Shown: positions 8,568-17,345 of the stretch, piece after piece
Position numbering within the stretch: the first letter of the stretch is position 1
Layout: the number at the start of each line of letters is the position of its first letter
Origin: Sphingobacteriia bacterium
GTDB taxonomy: Bacteria; Bacteroidota; Bacteroidia; Chitinophagales; Chitinophagaceae
Direction of reading: 5' to 3'
DNA length: 64,000 bases
Assembly: GCA_004294135.1 (NCBI GenBank)
Contig: RDZY01000029.1
Location: forward strand, 1-64,000
Translations under genes and position numbers: made by a program
Notes under the pieces: model-generated
Told to the model about the DNA's origin: nothing
The model's database searches: none
Seen by the model: the letters and a program-made list of their open reading frames with translations, nothing else

Positions 8568-9980
8568 CTAACTCAACGCAACCGTATCTTTCTCAAATTC
8601 AAACTTATCGGGCATGGTTTTAATCACCCCCCATCCCCCCACTATATTTCTAATATTGTGAATGCCCTCACGCTTAATGAGAGATGCTGCAATAACACTT
8701 CGGTAACCGCCTGCGCAGTGAATATAAATATTGTGGTGATCATCTAAGTTGGTCATGCTACCCGGATCGGTTAAATCACTCAACGGAATATTAATGGCTT
8801 CTTTAATATGCTCATTGGCATATTCTGTTTCTTTTCTAACATCTACAATAACCATATTGGTATCAAAAGGCATATCCATCGCAACTTCATCAACTTCCAC
8901 GTCAACCACCATATCAATTTTTTCACCTGCTGCTGTCCAAGCCTCAAAGCCACCCTCTAAGTAGCCTTCTATTTTGGAAAATCCAACCCTGGCAAGTCGC
9001 GTAATGGTTTCTTTTTCTTTCCCTAATTCGGTAACCAATAAAATGGGTTGATCGAATGAAAGGAGGCTTCCAGCCCACTCTGCAAAGCGGCCATTTAATC
9101 CAATGCTGATAGCACCCGGTACAAATCCTAAAGTGAAAATATCTGAATGGCGGGTATCCAGTATGGTTACCTGCTCTTTTATTTTTTCCTTAAAATCTGC
9201 AATAGTAATCGCACGAAGTCCCGTCGCTAAAATTTGATCCAAGCTATCATATCCTTCCTTATTAATTTTTGCATTGATGGGAAAATATTGTGGAGGAGAA
9301 ACAAGCCCCTCAGTAACGGCTTTAATAAAGTCTTCTTTAGGCTGGGGTTGTAATGCATAATTGCTTGCTTTCTGTTCGCCAATATTGCTGAAAGTTTCAG
9401 GGCCTAATTGCTTGCCGCAACTGCTTCCTGCACCATGAGCGGGATAAACGGTTACGTCATCTGCAAGGGGTAAAATATATTTATGCAAGCTTTCGTATAA
9501 AATACCTGCAAGGTCTTCCATGGTAATATCAGCGCCTTTCTGTGCCAGATCGGGTCTACCTACATCACCCACAAATAGGGTATCACCGGTAAAAATGGCC
9601 GTATCTTTTCCAGTTTCATCTTTCAATAAAAAACAACTGCTCTCCATGGTGTGGCCTGGGGTATGCAATACCTGAATGGTAAGTTTGCCAAGTGCAAAAA
9701 TTTCTAAGTCCTTGGCTACATGAACGGCAAATTTGGTAACTGTTTCAGGGCCATAAACAATGGTAGCACCAGTAGCAGCAGCTAAATCTAAGTGTCCACT
9801 TACAAAATCGGCGTGAAAATGAGTCTCGAAAATATATTTAATCTTGGCATTGCGCTCTTTGGCCAAAATAAGGTACTCTTCAATATCCCTAAGTGGGTCA
9901 ATTACTGCTGCAATACCTTCACTTTCAATATAATACGCAGCTTCGCTGATACACCCTGTATACAGTTGTTTAATAAACAT
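8568..9980 (-). CDS. MBL-fold hydrolase (persulfide dioxygenase-like) with two rhodanese domains
   Basis: Residues 1-240 form a metallo-beta-lactamase domain with HFHADFVSGH (HxHxDH), HTPGHTMES, TGDTLFVGDVGRPDL and YPAHGAGSSCG, close to ETHE1-type persulfide dioxygenases. Two rhodanese domains follow. The first (about 265-360) has no cysteine at the catalytic loop (LLVTELGKEKE), so it is probably structural. The second (about 370-465) carries the active-site Cys in IYIHCAGGYRS. Family knowledge: such proteins oxidise glutathione or similar persulfides and detoxify sulfide. An ArsR regulator lies 26 bp upstream on the same strand, which suggests a small sulfide-responsive operon. The physiological thiol is unknown. 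Confidence 0.88.
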   Translation of the reverse strand: MFIKQLYTGCISEAAYYIESEGIAAVIDPLRDIEEYLILAKERNAKIKYIFETHFHADFVSGHLDLAAATGATIVYGPETVTKFAVHVAKDLEIFALGKLTIQVLHTPGHTMESSCFLLKDETGKDTAIFTGDTLFVGDVGRPDLAQKGADITMEDLAGILYESLHKYILPLADDVTVYPAHGAGSSCGKQLGPETFSNIGEQKASNYALQPQPKEDFIKAVTEGLVSPPQYFPINAKINKEGYDSLDQILATGLRAITIADFKEKIKEQVTILDTRHSDIFTLGFVPGAISIGLNGRFAEWAGSLLSFDQPILLVTELGKEKETITRLARVGFSKIEGYLEGGFEAWTAAGEKIDMVVDVEVDEVAMDMPFDTNMVIVDVRKETEYANEHIKEAINIPLSDLTDPGSMTNLDDHHNIYIHCAGGYRSVIAASLIKREGIHNIRNIVGGWGVIKTMPDKFEFEKDTVALS

Positions 9981-10006
9981 GCAAATGGTTTAGGGCACAA
10001 AGATAA

Positions 10007-10342
10007 TTAATCCACCAATGCCTTTACAAAACCAACCACTTCGTTTAATCTTATGTAGTTAACAGCATAGTAAATAAACTTGCCTTCTCTGGTAGTGCTT
10101 ACAATGCCAGCACGTCTTAAAATGGCTAGATGCTGGGAGGCAACAGATTGTTCTAATCGTAGTTTTACATACAGTTCAGTCACCGTCATCTTACTACTTT
10201 CATCTAAAAGCTTGATGATCTGCTGTCGCAGTTTGTGGTTAATAGATCGTAGAATCAATGAGGCTTTCTTGGCATGCAAAAAATCGACTTTTATTGATTC
10301 AGTTCCATTCGATAATACAATGGATTGAATTGTTGCATTCAT
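10007..10342 (-). CDS. ArsR-family transcriptional regulator
   Basis: A 111-residue winged helix-turn-helix protein. It has the ArsR-type core: LILRSINHKLRQQIIKLL, MTVTELYVKLRLEQSVASQH (recognition region), LAILRRAGIVSTTREGK and FIYYAVN. The ATG at 10342 is preferred over a TTG three codons upstream. No metal-binding Cys pair (CVC-type) is visible, and there are no cysteines for a BigR/SqrR-type redox switch, so the signal it senses is unclear. It precedes the persulfide dioxygenase-like gene by 26 bp on the same strand and probably regulates this operon. The AT-rich 110 bp upstream (10343-10451) is where its operator would be. Confidence 0.85.
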   Translation of the reverse strand: MNATIQSIVLSNGTESIKVDFLHAKKASLILRSINHKLRQQIIKLLDESSKMTVTELYVKLRLEQSVASQHLAILRRAGIVSTTREGKFIYYAVNYIRLNEVVGFVKALVD

Positions 10343-10451
10343 GACATTCAAGTTAAAATTGGGGACAAAAATGATGTGCAGACCTAAAGTTATATAAATA
10401 GTTTTTTATATTCATAATTTATTAACAATAGTTTTTTAAACGACCCCCTTT

Positions 10452-11141
10452 TTACTTAGTTTTTTGATAAAATTCCTTCACATAAAGTGGTTCTGAATAG
10501 GCTAAATGAGCAAAATTAGCGACTTTAAAAGCCTGTTCAGATTTCGTAATCATATGATTTACAGCGTGTTGAGACCCAATTATCGTACAATTATCGGGCA
10601 ATATAAATGCACCCATTTTACCAGCCCCAGATCCACAAAAAATAATTTTTTCTTGGTCGCCCAAACCAGCAAAAAACGCATCAGAAAGTATTAAAGCCTC
10701 CGATTCTTCCAAAGCCCATAGCTTTTGGGTATATTTTCCACAGAAAACTTCCATCCTTCTAGCATCAATCATGGGATATAAAATGAGCGGTTCCTTATTA
10801 AATGGATTCAGCTTTTGCCACTCCTCCAATGCTGCTTGCGCAATTACTGCTAGGGTATTAAGTATAATAAGTGGCTTATTCAACGCAAAACAAATTCCTT
10901 TGGCTGAGGCCAACCCAACCCTTATGCCAGTATAACTTCCAGGGCCACCTGTAACGGCAACCGCGTCTATGGAGGAAAGCGTGATGCCTGTCTCTTGCAT
11001 TATTTCCTGAATAGCAGGCTGTAAAAATGCTGCATGCTCATGCTGCAACTCGTGTTCTCTTTTAGCCACTAATTTACCATCTCTGCTAAGGCAAACCCCA
11101 GCGTATTCGGTAGCAGTATCTATATTTAGTATTAAAGGCAT
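10452..11141 (-). CDS. tsaB: tRNA threonylcarbamoyladenosine biosynthesis protein TsaB
   Basis: TsaB is the non-catalytic partner of TsaD in the complex that makes the t6A37 modification of ANN-decoding tRNAs. The 229-residue protein starts ILNIDTATEYAGVCL, continues with HEHAAFLQPAIQEIM, and has the signature AVTGGPGSYTGIRVGLASAKG and PLIILNTLAVIA. The later YPMIDARRMEVFCGKY also fits. Length and order are normal for the family. It is a single gene between the arsR gene and a 3-hydroxyacyl-CoA dehydrogenase-like gene on the same strand. The partners tsaC, tsaD and tsaE are not in the window. Confidence 0.93.
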   Translation of the reverse strand: MPLILNIDTATEYAGVCLSRDGKLVAKREHELQHEHAAFLQPAIQEIMQETGITLSSIDAVAVTGGPGSYTGIRVGLASAKGICFALNKPLIILNTLAVIAQAALEEWQKLNPFNKEPLILYPMIDARRMEVFCGKYTQKLWALEESEALILSDAFFAGLGDQEKIIFCGSGAGKMGAFILPDNCTIIGSQHAVNHMITKSEQAFKVANFAHLAYSEPLYVKEFYQKTK

Positions 11142-11218
11142 TTAGGGTATTGGGTTGAAGGTATGACGTAGAAGTTATAAAGCACTTAAAGTTGAATATA
11201 CCTGGTTGAAGATTTAGT

Positions 11219-11830
11219 TTATTTTAGTTCATTATACAGTGCTGGTGCTATTTCGTATCTGGCATTGATCGCCTTTAATTTTACCAGCAGGGCATATATC
11301 TTTTTTAACCCAATCAGCGTACTCCATTCAAAAGGGCCGTAGGGATAGTTGGTTCCTAATTTCATAGCTATATCAATATCTTTTTTAGTACTAATGCCAT
11401 CTCCCAATCCAAAATATGCTTCATTTACAATCATTGCTACCACACGAGCACTGATCATACCGGGTGTATCTGGAGCCAATAAAAACGATTGATCAATACA
11501 CTTTAAACATTCACTTATTGCAGCAATGGCAGGTTTATTACCAGCGGCTATTTCCATAGTGGAATTTTCTATAAAGCCATTCCATCCATTAAATCGCACA
11601 AAATTAGCAGGCATATTCACCGTTGTAGCAATCACTGAATTTACCAATACAGGCGCATGGGTTATTGCGTTAAAACAGGCTCCATTTTCTTCAAAATCAC
11701 CATCTATATACAAGTCACCCATTGGCATAGCATCCCCTGGCTCAAACCAGCTCAGCGTTATGTCTGGCTTGTTAAATCGGCTGTTGAGTAATTCCTTTTG
11801 CGCAGTCAATGCGTGTAATACTATATGCAT
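11219..11830 (-). CDS. 3-hydroxyacyl-CoA dehydrogenase C-terminal-domain protein lacking the NAD-binding motif
   Basis: The last ~100 of 203 residues match the helical C-terminal domain of 3-hydroxyacyl-CoA dehydrogenases: APDTPGMISARVVAMIVNEA, GLGDGISTKKDIDIAMKLG and NYPYGPFEW. The first ~100 residues replace the usual Rossmann domain. There is no GxGxxG, but pieces such as PVLVNSVIAT and PANFVRFNGWNGF resemble the HxFNP region in altered form. Catalysis as a normal dehydrogenase is doubtful, and a degenerate or binding role is possible. Such short versions recur in Bacteroidota as far as I recall. The gene is divergent from ridA, with 76 bp between starts. Confidence 0.7.
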   Translation of the reverse strand: MHIVLHALTAQKELLNSRFNKPDITLSWFEPGDAMPMGDLYIDGDFEENGACFNAITHAPVLVNSVIATTVNMPANFVRFNGWNGFIENSTMEIAAGNKPAIAAISECLKCIDQSFLLAPDTPGMISARVVAMIVNEAYFGLGDGISTKKDIDIAMKLGTNYPYGPFEWSTLIGLKKIYALLVKLKAINARYEIAPALYNELK

Positions 11831-11906
11831 ATATTCACTTCAATTGCAAATTTAGGTTGGCAAGTTGATTAAAATAAAGCAATTTGCTGCTTCATACCAT
11901 CATATT

Positions 11907-12290
11907 ATGCCGAAACAAGTAATTAATACCAGTAAAGCACCCGCACCAATTGGGCCTTACAGTCAAGCTATTAAAGCCAATGGGTTTGTATTTATAAGCG
12001 GACAGGTGGCCATTATTCCTGCCACAGGTGAGTTGGAACTATCAAATATTGAAGCAGAAACGCACCAAGTGATGAAGAATATACAAGCTTTGTTAACGGC
12101 AGTCAATATTGATTTTGAGCAGGTAGTTAAAACCACTATTTTTCTAAGTGATATGAGTCTTTTTGCAGCCGTGAATAAAGTATATGGAACTTATTTTACA
12201 GGCAACTACCCTGCCCGTGAAACCGTTGCAGTAAAAGGATTACCAAAGGGTGTGAATGTAGAAATTTCATTAACGGCAACCGCAGAATAA
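11907..12290 (+). CDS. ridA: RidA-family enamine/imine deaminase
   Basis: RidA proteins hydrolyse reactive 2-aminoacrylate and other enamines to ketoacids and ammonia. The 127-residue protein opens with APAPIGPYSQAIKANGFVFI and SGQVAI, and has FEQVVKTTIFLSDMSLFAAVN and, near the end, NYPARETVAV. The Arg in that motif is the carboxylate-binding residue needed for activity. The ATG at 11907 gives the usual length; the longer frame from 11865 adds 14 residues not typical of the family. It stands alone between divergent and convergent neighbours. Confidence 0.93.
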   Translation: MPKQVINTSKAPAPIGPYSQAIKANGFVFISGQVAIIPATGELELSNIEAETHQVMKNIQALLTAVNIDFEQVVKTTIFLSDMSLFAAVNKVYGTYFTGNYPARETVAVKGLPKGVNVEISLTATAE

Positions 12291-12302
12291 TGCATTGGTA
12301 GT

Positions 12303-13247
12303 TTATTGCACAGCAATGGTATAACTCGTGCTAAAAGTATAAATCTGCTTGGGCTTTAACAAAAGTAAACCCATGCCATTGTTAAAATTATCAGGTGCGC
12401 CCGACAAGTTTTCTATGGCAATACTTTTTCTATGCAAGGGTGTATATACTTGCAAAATGGGGTAAGCGGCATCGGGTTCAATGGTAAGTTTAAGACTTTT
12501 ATTGCTCAATATGCATTTGCCAGGCTCATTGGGTTTAAGTTCAAAAGAATTATCCAGAAAAGTATCATTCAGCAACAACCCTTTTAAAAAGCGAGTATCT
12601 TTTTTCTTTTTCCCGGTAGGTAAAAGTTCTTTGTCGAAAAGCAACTGCGTATCACTATTAAATTGTAGAGTATAGTTGTTTACTTTACCGCCCAATGTAA
12701 AATACGGATGCCAGCCATCTGCATAAGGAATGTCAAGCTTATTTTCATGCGAAATAAGGGTGGTTGCCGATAATTTGTTGCCCGATTCTAATTTCCAAAT
12801 AATGGTAATGCTGTAATTAAAAGGATAACCTTGGTCGCTTTGTTGGTAATGGTATTCCAACGCAACAGAAGCTTCGGAGTTAGTGGCTTCATGGGTTTTA
12901 ATGGCAAAGGGCGCATCAAATACAAGTCCGTGTATGGCATTGGCTTCTAAATAATGTTTGTGAACTGTGTAGGATTGGTCGTTTAATTGATACGTGCCTT
13001 TGCGCATTCTGCATACAAAGGGACTCAATTTTGCACTCTTGAAACTACTGGCCATATTTTTCCGAGCATCCGACACAGAATCAAAGCCATCTACACATTG
13101 CTGTAATTTTCCTTTTAGGGGAATTTTCCAGCCATTCAGTAATCCGCCAAAAGCATAAATTTCTGCGGAACAGCCAGTCAGCTTGTCTTTCAGCGTAATA
13201 ATAGGATATGCTTGTTGGTTGTTAATACGCACAGAAAATTGCATCAT
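12303..13247 (-). CDS. Aldose 1-epimerase-like protein (galactose mutarotase fold)
   Basis: A 314-residue cytoplasmic protein with the galactose mutarotase-like beta-sandwich pattern: IYAFGGLLNGWKIPL near the start, NAIHGLVFDAPF (the NxxHGLV histidine), IPYADGWHPYFTLGG (the HPYF histidine) and LQVYTPLHRKSIAIENLSGA, where the last E occupies the usual catalytic base position. It may interconvert anomers of a hexose or modified sugar; the substrate cannot be told. The two adjacent ATG codons at 13247 and 13244 are both possible starts. It is divergent from icmF, and the 113-bp region between them should hold both promoters. Confidence 0.82.
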   Translation of the reverse strand: MMQFSVRINNQQAYPIITLKDKLTGCSAEIYAFGGLLNGWKIPLKGKLQQCVDGFDSVSDARKNMASSFKSAKLSPFVCRMRKGTYQLNDQSYTVHKHYLEANAIHGLVFDAPFAIKTHEATNSEASVALEYHYQQSDQGYPFNYSITIIWKLESGNKLSATTLISHENKLDIPYADGWHPYFTLGGKVNNYTLQFNSDTQLLFDKELLPTGKKKKDTRFLKGLLLNDTFLDNSFELKPNEPGKCILSNKSLKLTIEPDAAYPILQVYTPLHRKSIAIENLSGAPDNFNNGMGLLLLKPKQIYTFSTSYTIAVQ

Positions 13248-13313
13248 TCAAATTTTAAAATTCAAGATAATGCAAATGCAAATATTCAACCGATAAAAAA
13301 AAATCAACCCTTG

Positions 13314-13342
13314 TTTGCCCTCAATTATAAGCCTTATTTTTG
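13314..13342 (+). promoter_or_regulatory. Bacteroidota-type promoter of icmF
   Basis: TTTG at 13314-13317 and TATTTTTG at 13335-13342 are separated by 17 bp, matching the Bacteroidota -33 TTTG and -7 TAnnTTTG elements. The ATG of icmF follows 19 bp after the -7 element, giving a short leader. This is the best-spaced promoter match I noticed in the window. Confidence 0.55.
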
Positions 13343-13360
13343 TGTACCTCATTCATTACT

Positions 13361-16300
13361 ATGTCATTTTCAATAAAGCATAAAATTAGAATTGTTACAG
13401 CGGCCAGTTTATTCGATGGGCATGATGCCGCCATCAATATCATGCGAAGGATATTGCAGTCCAAAGGTGTTGAAATCATTCACCTTGGTCACAACCGGAG
13501 TGTATTGGAAATTGTAGAGTGTGCCATTGAAGAAGACGTGCAAGGCATTGCCATTACCAGTTATCAAGGCGGGCATGTGGAATTCTTTAAGTATATGAAA
13601 GACTTGCTCAATGAGAATGGATGTGGGCATATTAAAATATTTGGTGGCGGCGGCGGCACCATTTTACCAGAAGAAATTAGAGAATTACATCAATACGGTA
13701 TCACTCGCATTTACAGTCCCGATGATGGCAGACAAATGGGCTTGGAAGGCATGATTGAAGATGTGGTAAAACAGTGCGATTTTAGTTTGAATGGGAGTGG
13801 CGAATATCCCCATGCAAATACGCTGGGTGAGGTAAAAGATATTCGAGAGATTGCTCGTAAAATTACCCAAGCAGAGAATGGAATAGGAGCAGTAGAAGGC
13901 GGAAGCAATAAGGTAGAAGACCATAAAATAATTCCTGTATTGGGTATCACAGGAACCGGTGGTGCCGGAAAAAGTTCTGTTACCGATGAAATTGTTCGTC
14001 GCTACTTACATCTTTATACCACCAAAACCATTGCTGTTATTTCAGTAGATCCTTCTAAGAAAAAAACGGGAGGTGCATTATTGGGTGATAGAATTAGAAT
14101 GAATGCCATCTCACATCCAAGGGCATATATGCGCAGCCTAGCCACGCGAGATGATAATACTGCTTTGAGTGCCCATGTTCAAGATGCGATTGATATATGC
14201 AAAGAAGCAGGGTTTGATCTGGTGATTTTAGAATCTGCAGGGGTGGGACAAAGTGATGCCTCCATCCTCGATTTTTGTGATCTCAGCTTGTATATTATGA
14301 CACCCGAATATGGTGCAGCATCACAGTTAGAGAAAATAAATATGCTGGATTATGCAGATATTATTTGCATCAATAAATTTGATAAAGCAGGCGCACTAGA
14401 CTCCCTCCATGATGTTCGTAAACAGTACAAACGCAACCATGAAAAGTGGAATGAAGCCGATGAGAATTTACCAGTAGTGGGTACTATTGCGGCTCAATTC
14501 AATGATCCTGGTGTTAACCTATTGTTTGGTAAAATTATAGAAGGAATTCAACTAAAATGTTCCGTTCATTTTGAAGCCGATGGCCCGCTTTCTGTGGTAG
14601 CTTCTAAAATGGGGGCTGCTACCAAATCACAAATCATTCCACCCAAGCGAGTTCGTTATTTAGCAGAAATTGCAGAAGGCAATAGGAGCTATGATGAATG
14701 GGTGAATGAACAGGCTGCTATTGCAACCAAGTGGTACCAATTTAAAGGAACCATCAACTCTTTACCAGCAAATAGCAATATCAGCAATGAGTTAAATGGC
14801 ATAGCAGATAAATTGGCAGCTTCCATACACCCAGATTCCAAACAATTAATTGAAGGTTGGCCAGCACTGGTGCAAAAATACAAAGCCGATTTTTTTGAGT
14901 ATACGGTTCGGAATAAAATAATTAAGCAGCCACTGTATACCATTTCATTAAGTGGAACCCGTATTCCAAAACTGGTAGTTCCAGCTTTTAAAGATTGGGG
15001 AGATATACTGCGCTGGCAGTTACAAGAAAATATACCCGGTGAATTTCCTTATACCGCAGGGGTGTTTGAACTAAAGCGGCAGGGTGAAGATCCTACCAGA
15101 ATGTTTGCAGGAGAAGGCGGTCCGGAAAGAACCAATAAACGCTTTCACTACGTTTCATTGGGTCAGCCAGCCATTCGTTTGTCCACTGCTTTTGACAGTG
15201 TTACTTTATACGGAGAAGATCCGGCACCAAGGCCCGATATCTATGGTAAAGTAGGCAATAGTGGCGTTAGCATAGCCACGGTAGATGATGCTAAGAAATT
15301 ATACAGTGGCTTTGATCTTTGTGATGCAAAAACGTCGGTAAGCATGACCATCAACGGACCTGCACCCATCATCTTAGCATTTTTTATGAATGCAGCCATT
15401 GACCAACTTTGTGAGAAATGGATTACCCAACACAACCAGTGGGATGAAGTGAATGCTATTATTGCCCAAAAATTCGAAAAATTACCCAAGCCCATTTATT
15501 ACAATCCCTCCTCGCCCGAACGTTTACCCGAAGGCAATAGTGGCCTCGGCATTGGGCTTTTAGGAATGAGTGGAGATGAGGTATTACCTGCCGATATTTA
15601 TGCCAGCATAAAAGCAAGTGCATTATCGCAAGTGAGGGGAACGGTTCAAGCTGATATTTTAAAAGAAGACCAAGCACAGAATACCTGTATTTTTTCAACT
15701 GAGTTTGCGTTGAAATTAATGGGAGATGTGCAGTATTATTTTATTAACAAAAGCATTCGTAATTTTTATAGTGTAAGCATTAGTGGATACCATATAGCAG
15801 AAGCGGGCGCAAACCCCATTACTCAATTGGCATTTACTTTATCCAATGGATTTACTTTTGTAGAGTATTACCTCAGCAGGGGAATGCAAATAGATGATTT
15901 TGCACCCAATCTTTCTTTCTTTTTCAGCAATGGAATGGATCCAGAATACAGTGTGATAGGAAGGGTAGCCCGAAGAATTTGGGCCAAAGCCATGAAGCAT
16001 AAATACAAGGGAAACGACCGATCACAGAAACTAAAATACCATATTCAAACCAGTGGAAGAAGCCTGCACGCGCAGGAAATTGACTTCAATGATATCCGTA
16101 CTACTTTGCAAGCATTGTATGCCATTTACGACAACTGTAATAGCCTCCATACCAATGCTTATGATGAAGCCATAACAACGCCAACAGAAGAAAGTGTGCG
16201 CAGGGCAATGGCCATACAACTCATCATCAACCGCGAATTGGGAACTGCCAATACTGAAAACTTTATGCAAGGTAGTTTTGCCATGGAGGAGTTAACCAAT

Positions 16301-16735
16301 TTGGTAGAAGAAGCGGTATTGCAGGAATTTGAAAAAATATCCGATAGGGGTGGTGTATTGGGTGCCATGGAAAGGATGTACCAAAGAAATAAAATTCAGG
16401 AAGAAAGTCTCTATTATGAAACCAAGAAACATACGGGCGAATTACCACTGATTGGCGTAAATACATTCTTAAATAAAAATGGTAGTCCCACTATTTTACC
16501 AGGAGAAGTCATTAGAAGTACTACCGAAGAAAAAGAGCAGCAGATTCAAAACTTAAAAGCATTTCAACTGCGCAATGCACACAAAAGCGAAGCAGCATTG
16601 GCGCAATTGCAGCAGGTGGCAGTGAATGGTGGCAATTTATTTGAGGAATTAATGGAGACGGTAAAATATTGTTCATTGGGGCAAATCACGAATGCATTAT
16701 ATTCGGTTGGCGGTCAGTACCGTAGAAATATGTAA
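13361..16735 (+). CDS. icmF: Fused isobutyryl-CoA mutase with G-protein chaperone domain (IcmF)
   Basis: IcmF uses adenosylcobalamin to interconvert isobutyryl-CoA and n-butyryl-CoA (or related acyl-CoAs), with a built-in MeaI-type GTPase that guards cofactor loading. The 1124-residue protein has an N-terminal B12-binding domain with [10 protein letters not shown] (the Dx H cobalt-ligand region) and GGGGTI. The GTPase follows, with P-loop GTGGAGKSS near residue 200, [12 protein letters not shown] and the NKFD specificity loop, then the mutase TIM barrel from about 550. [20 protein letters not shown] and [18 protein letters not shown] are IcmF-type, not methylmalonyl-CoA mutase-type. The TTG at 13340 is rejected in favour of the ATG at 13361. 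Confidence 0.93.
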   Translation: MSFSIKHKIRIVTAASLFDGHDAAINIMRRILQSKGVEIIHLGHNRSVLEIVECAIEEDVQGIAITSYQGGHVEFFKYMKDLLNENGCGHIKIFGGGGGTILPEEIRELHQYGITRIYSPDDGRQMGLEGMIEDVVKQCDFSLNGSGEYPHANTLGEVKDIREIARKITQAENGIGAVEGGSNKVEDHKIIPVLGITGTGGAGKSSVTDEIVRRYLHLYTTKTIAVISVDPSKKKTGGALLGDRIRMNAISHPRAYMRSLATRDDNTALSAHVQDAIDICKEAGFDLVILESAGVGQSDASILDFCDLSLYIMTPEYGAASQLEKINMLDYADIICINKFDKAGALDSLHDVRKQYKRNHEKWNEADENLPVVGTIAAQFNDPGVNLLFGKIIEGIQLKCSVHFEADGPLSVVASKMGAATKSQIIPPKRVRYLAEIAEGNRSYDEWVNEQAAIATKWYQFKGTINSLPANSNISNELNGIADKLAASIHPDSKQLIEGWPALVQKYKADFFEYTVRNKIIKQPLYTISLSGTRIPKLVVPAFKDWGDILRWQLQENIPGEFPYTAGVFELKRQGEDPTRMFAGEGGPERTNKRFHYVSLGQPAIRLSTAFDSVTLYGEDPAPRPDIYGKVGNSGVSIATVDDAKKLYSGFDLCDAKTSVSMTINGPAPIILAFFMNAAIDQLCEKWITQHNQWDEVNAIIAQKFEKLPKPIYYNPSSPERLPEGNSGLGIGLLGMSGDEVLPADIYASIKASALSQVRGTVQADILKEDQAQNTCIFSTEFALKLMGDVQYYFINKSIRNFYSVSISGYHIAEAGANPITQLAFTLSNGFTFVEYYLSRGMQIDDFAPNLSFFFSNGMDPEYSVIGRVARRIWAKAMKHKYKGNDRSQKLKYHIQTSGRSLHAQEIDFNDIRTTLQALYAIYDNCNSLHTNAYDEAITTPTEESVRRAMAIQLIINRELGTANTENFMQGSFAMEELTNLVEEAVLQEFEKISDRGGVLGAMERMYQRNKIQEESLYYETKKHTGELPLIGVNTFLNKNGSPTILPGEVIRSTTEEKEQQIQNLKAFQLRNAHKSEAALAQLQQVAVNGGNLFEELMETVKYCSLGQITNALYSVGGQYRRNM

Positions 16736-16755
16736 ACCAAATAGCTATTTATTTT

Positions 16756-17340
16756 ATGCGAAAATTATCCTTACTGATTTTGATTTTTTTAGGCTATTCA
16801 ATCCAGCCCTTAGTGGCACAATTTAAGCGGATAGATACCACTATGAAAATAGGCAAATCGGGCTACAAAGTGGTTTGCAATAATAAGAATGATGATAAAA
16901 ATTATATCACCATTACACCCGTTGGATTTGCCAATTCAGCAAGAGACGTAAGTTTTGAAGTGAAGGGTAAAATAAAAAGCGCAGAGATAGATGATTTAAA
17001 CAACGACTTATTCCCCGATTTGGTTTTGTATGTATATCCACCCGGAGAAAAAGAAAAAGGGACGGTAATTGGTGTTGCATCTGAAAAGAATGAATCATTT
17101 ACGGGCATCATGTTTCCAGATATAGTAGACGATCCCAAATTAAGAACGGGCTACCAAGGCTATGATCAGTTTATGTTGATGGAGGGAACATTAATGCGAA
17201 AATTTCCGGTATATACAGTCGACTCAGTAGGGGCAAAGCCCACAGGCATGTATCGGCAAGTGCAATATAGGGTGGTGCTTGGCGAGAGAGGCAGTCTTAA
17301 ATTTAAGGTAGCCAGAAGTTATGAGTTTGCAAAGCAATAA
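16756..17340 (+). CDS. Secreted PliI-like protein (putative periplasmic lysozyme inhibitor fold)
   Basis: A 194-residue protein with a clear signal peptide (MRKLSLLILIFLGYSIQPLVAQ). The mature part has IDDLNNDLFPDLVLYVYPPG, TVIGVASEKNESFTGIMFPD, DPKLRTGYQGYDQF, EGTLMRKFPVYTVDS and PTGMYRQVQYRVVLGE. This order resembles a group of periplasmic proteins I associate with the PliI (I-type lysozyme inhibitor) fold; that link is from memory and not certain. It lies 20 bp after icmF and may be cotranscribed, without an obvious functional tie. It converges with porZ, whose stop codon is 5 bp away. Confidence 0.6.
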   Translation: MRKLSLLILIFLGYSIQPLVAQFKRIDTTMKIGKSGYKVVCNNKNDDKNYITITPVGFANSARDVSFEVKGKIKSAEIDDLNNDLFPDLVLYVYPPGEKEKGTVIGVASEKNESFTGIMFPDIVDDPKLRTGYQGYDQFMLMEGTLMRKFPVYTVDSVGAKPTGMYRQVQYRVVLGERGSLKFKVARSYEFAKQ

Positions 17341-17345
17341 TGCCC

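Noticed and set aside
13361..13480. B12 motif DGHDAA instead of DxHxxG as an anomaly in IcmF
   Set aside because: As far as I recall, IcmF proteins commonly show this form, so it is not unusual.
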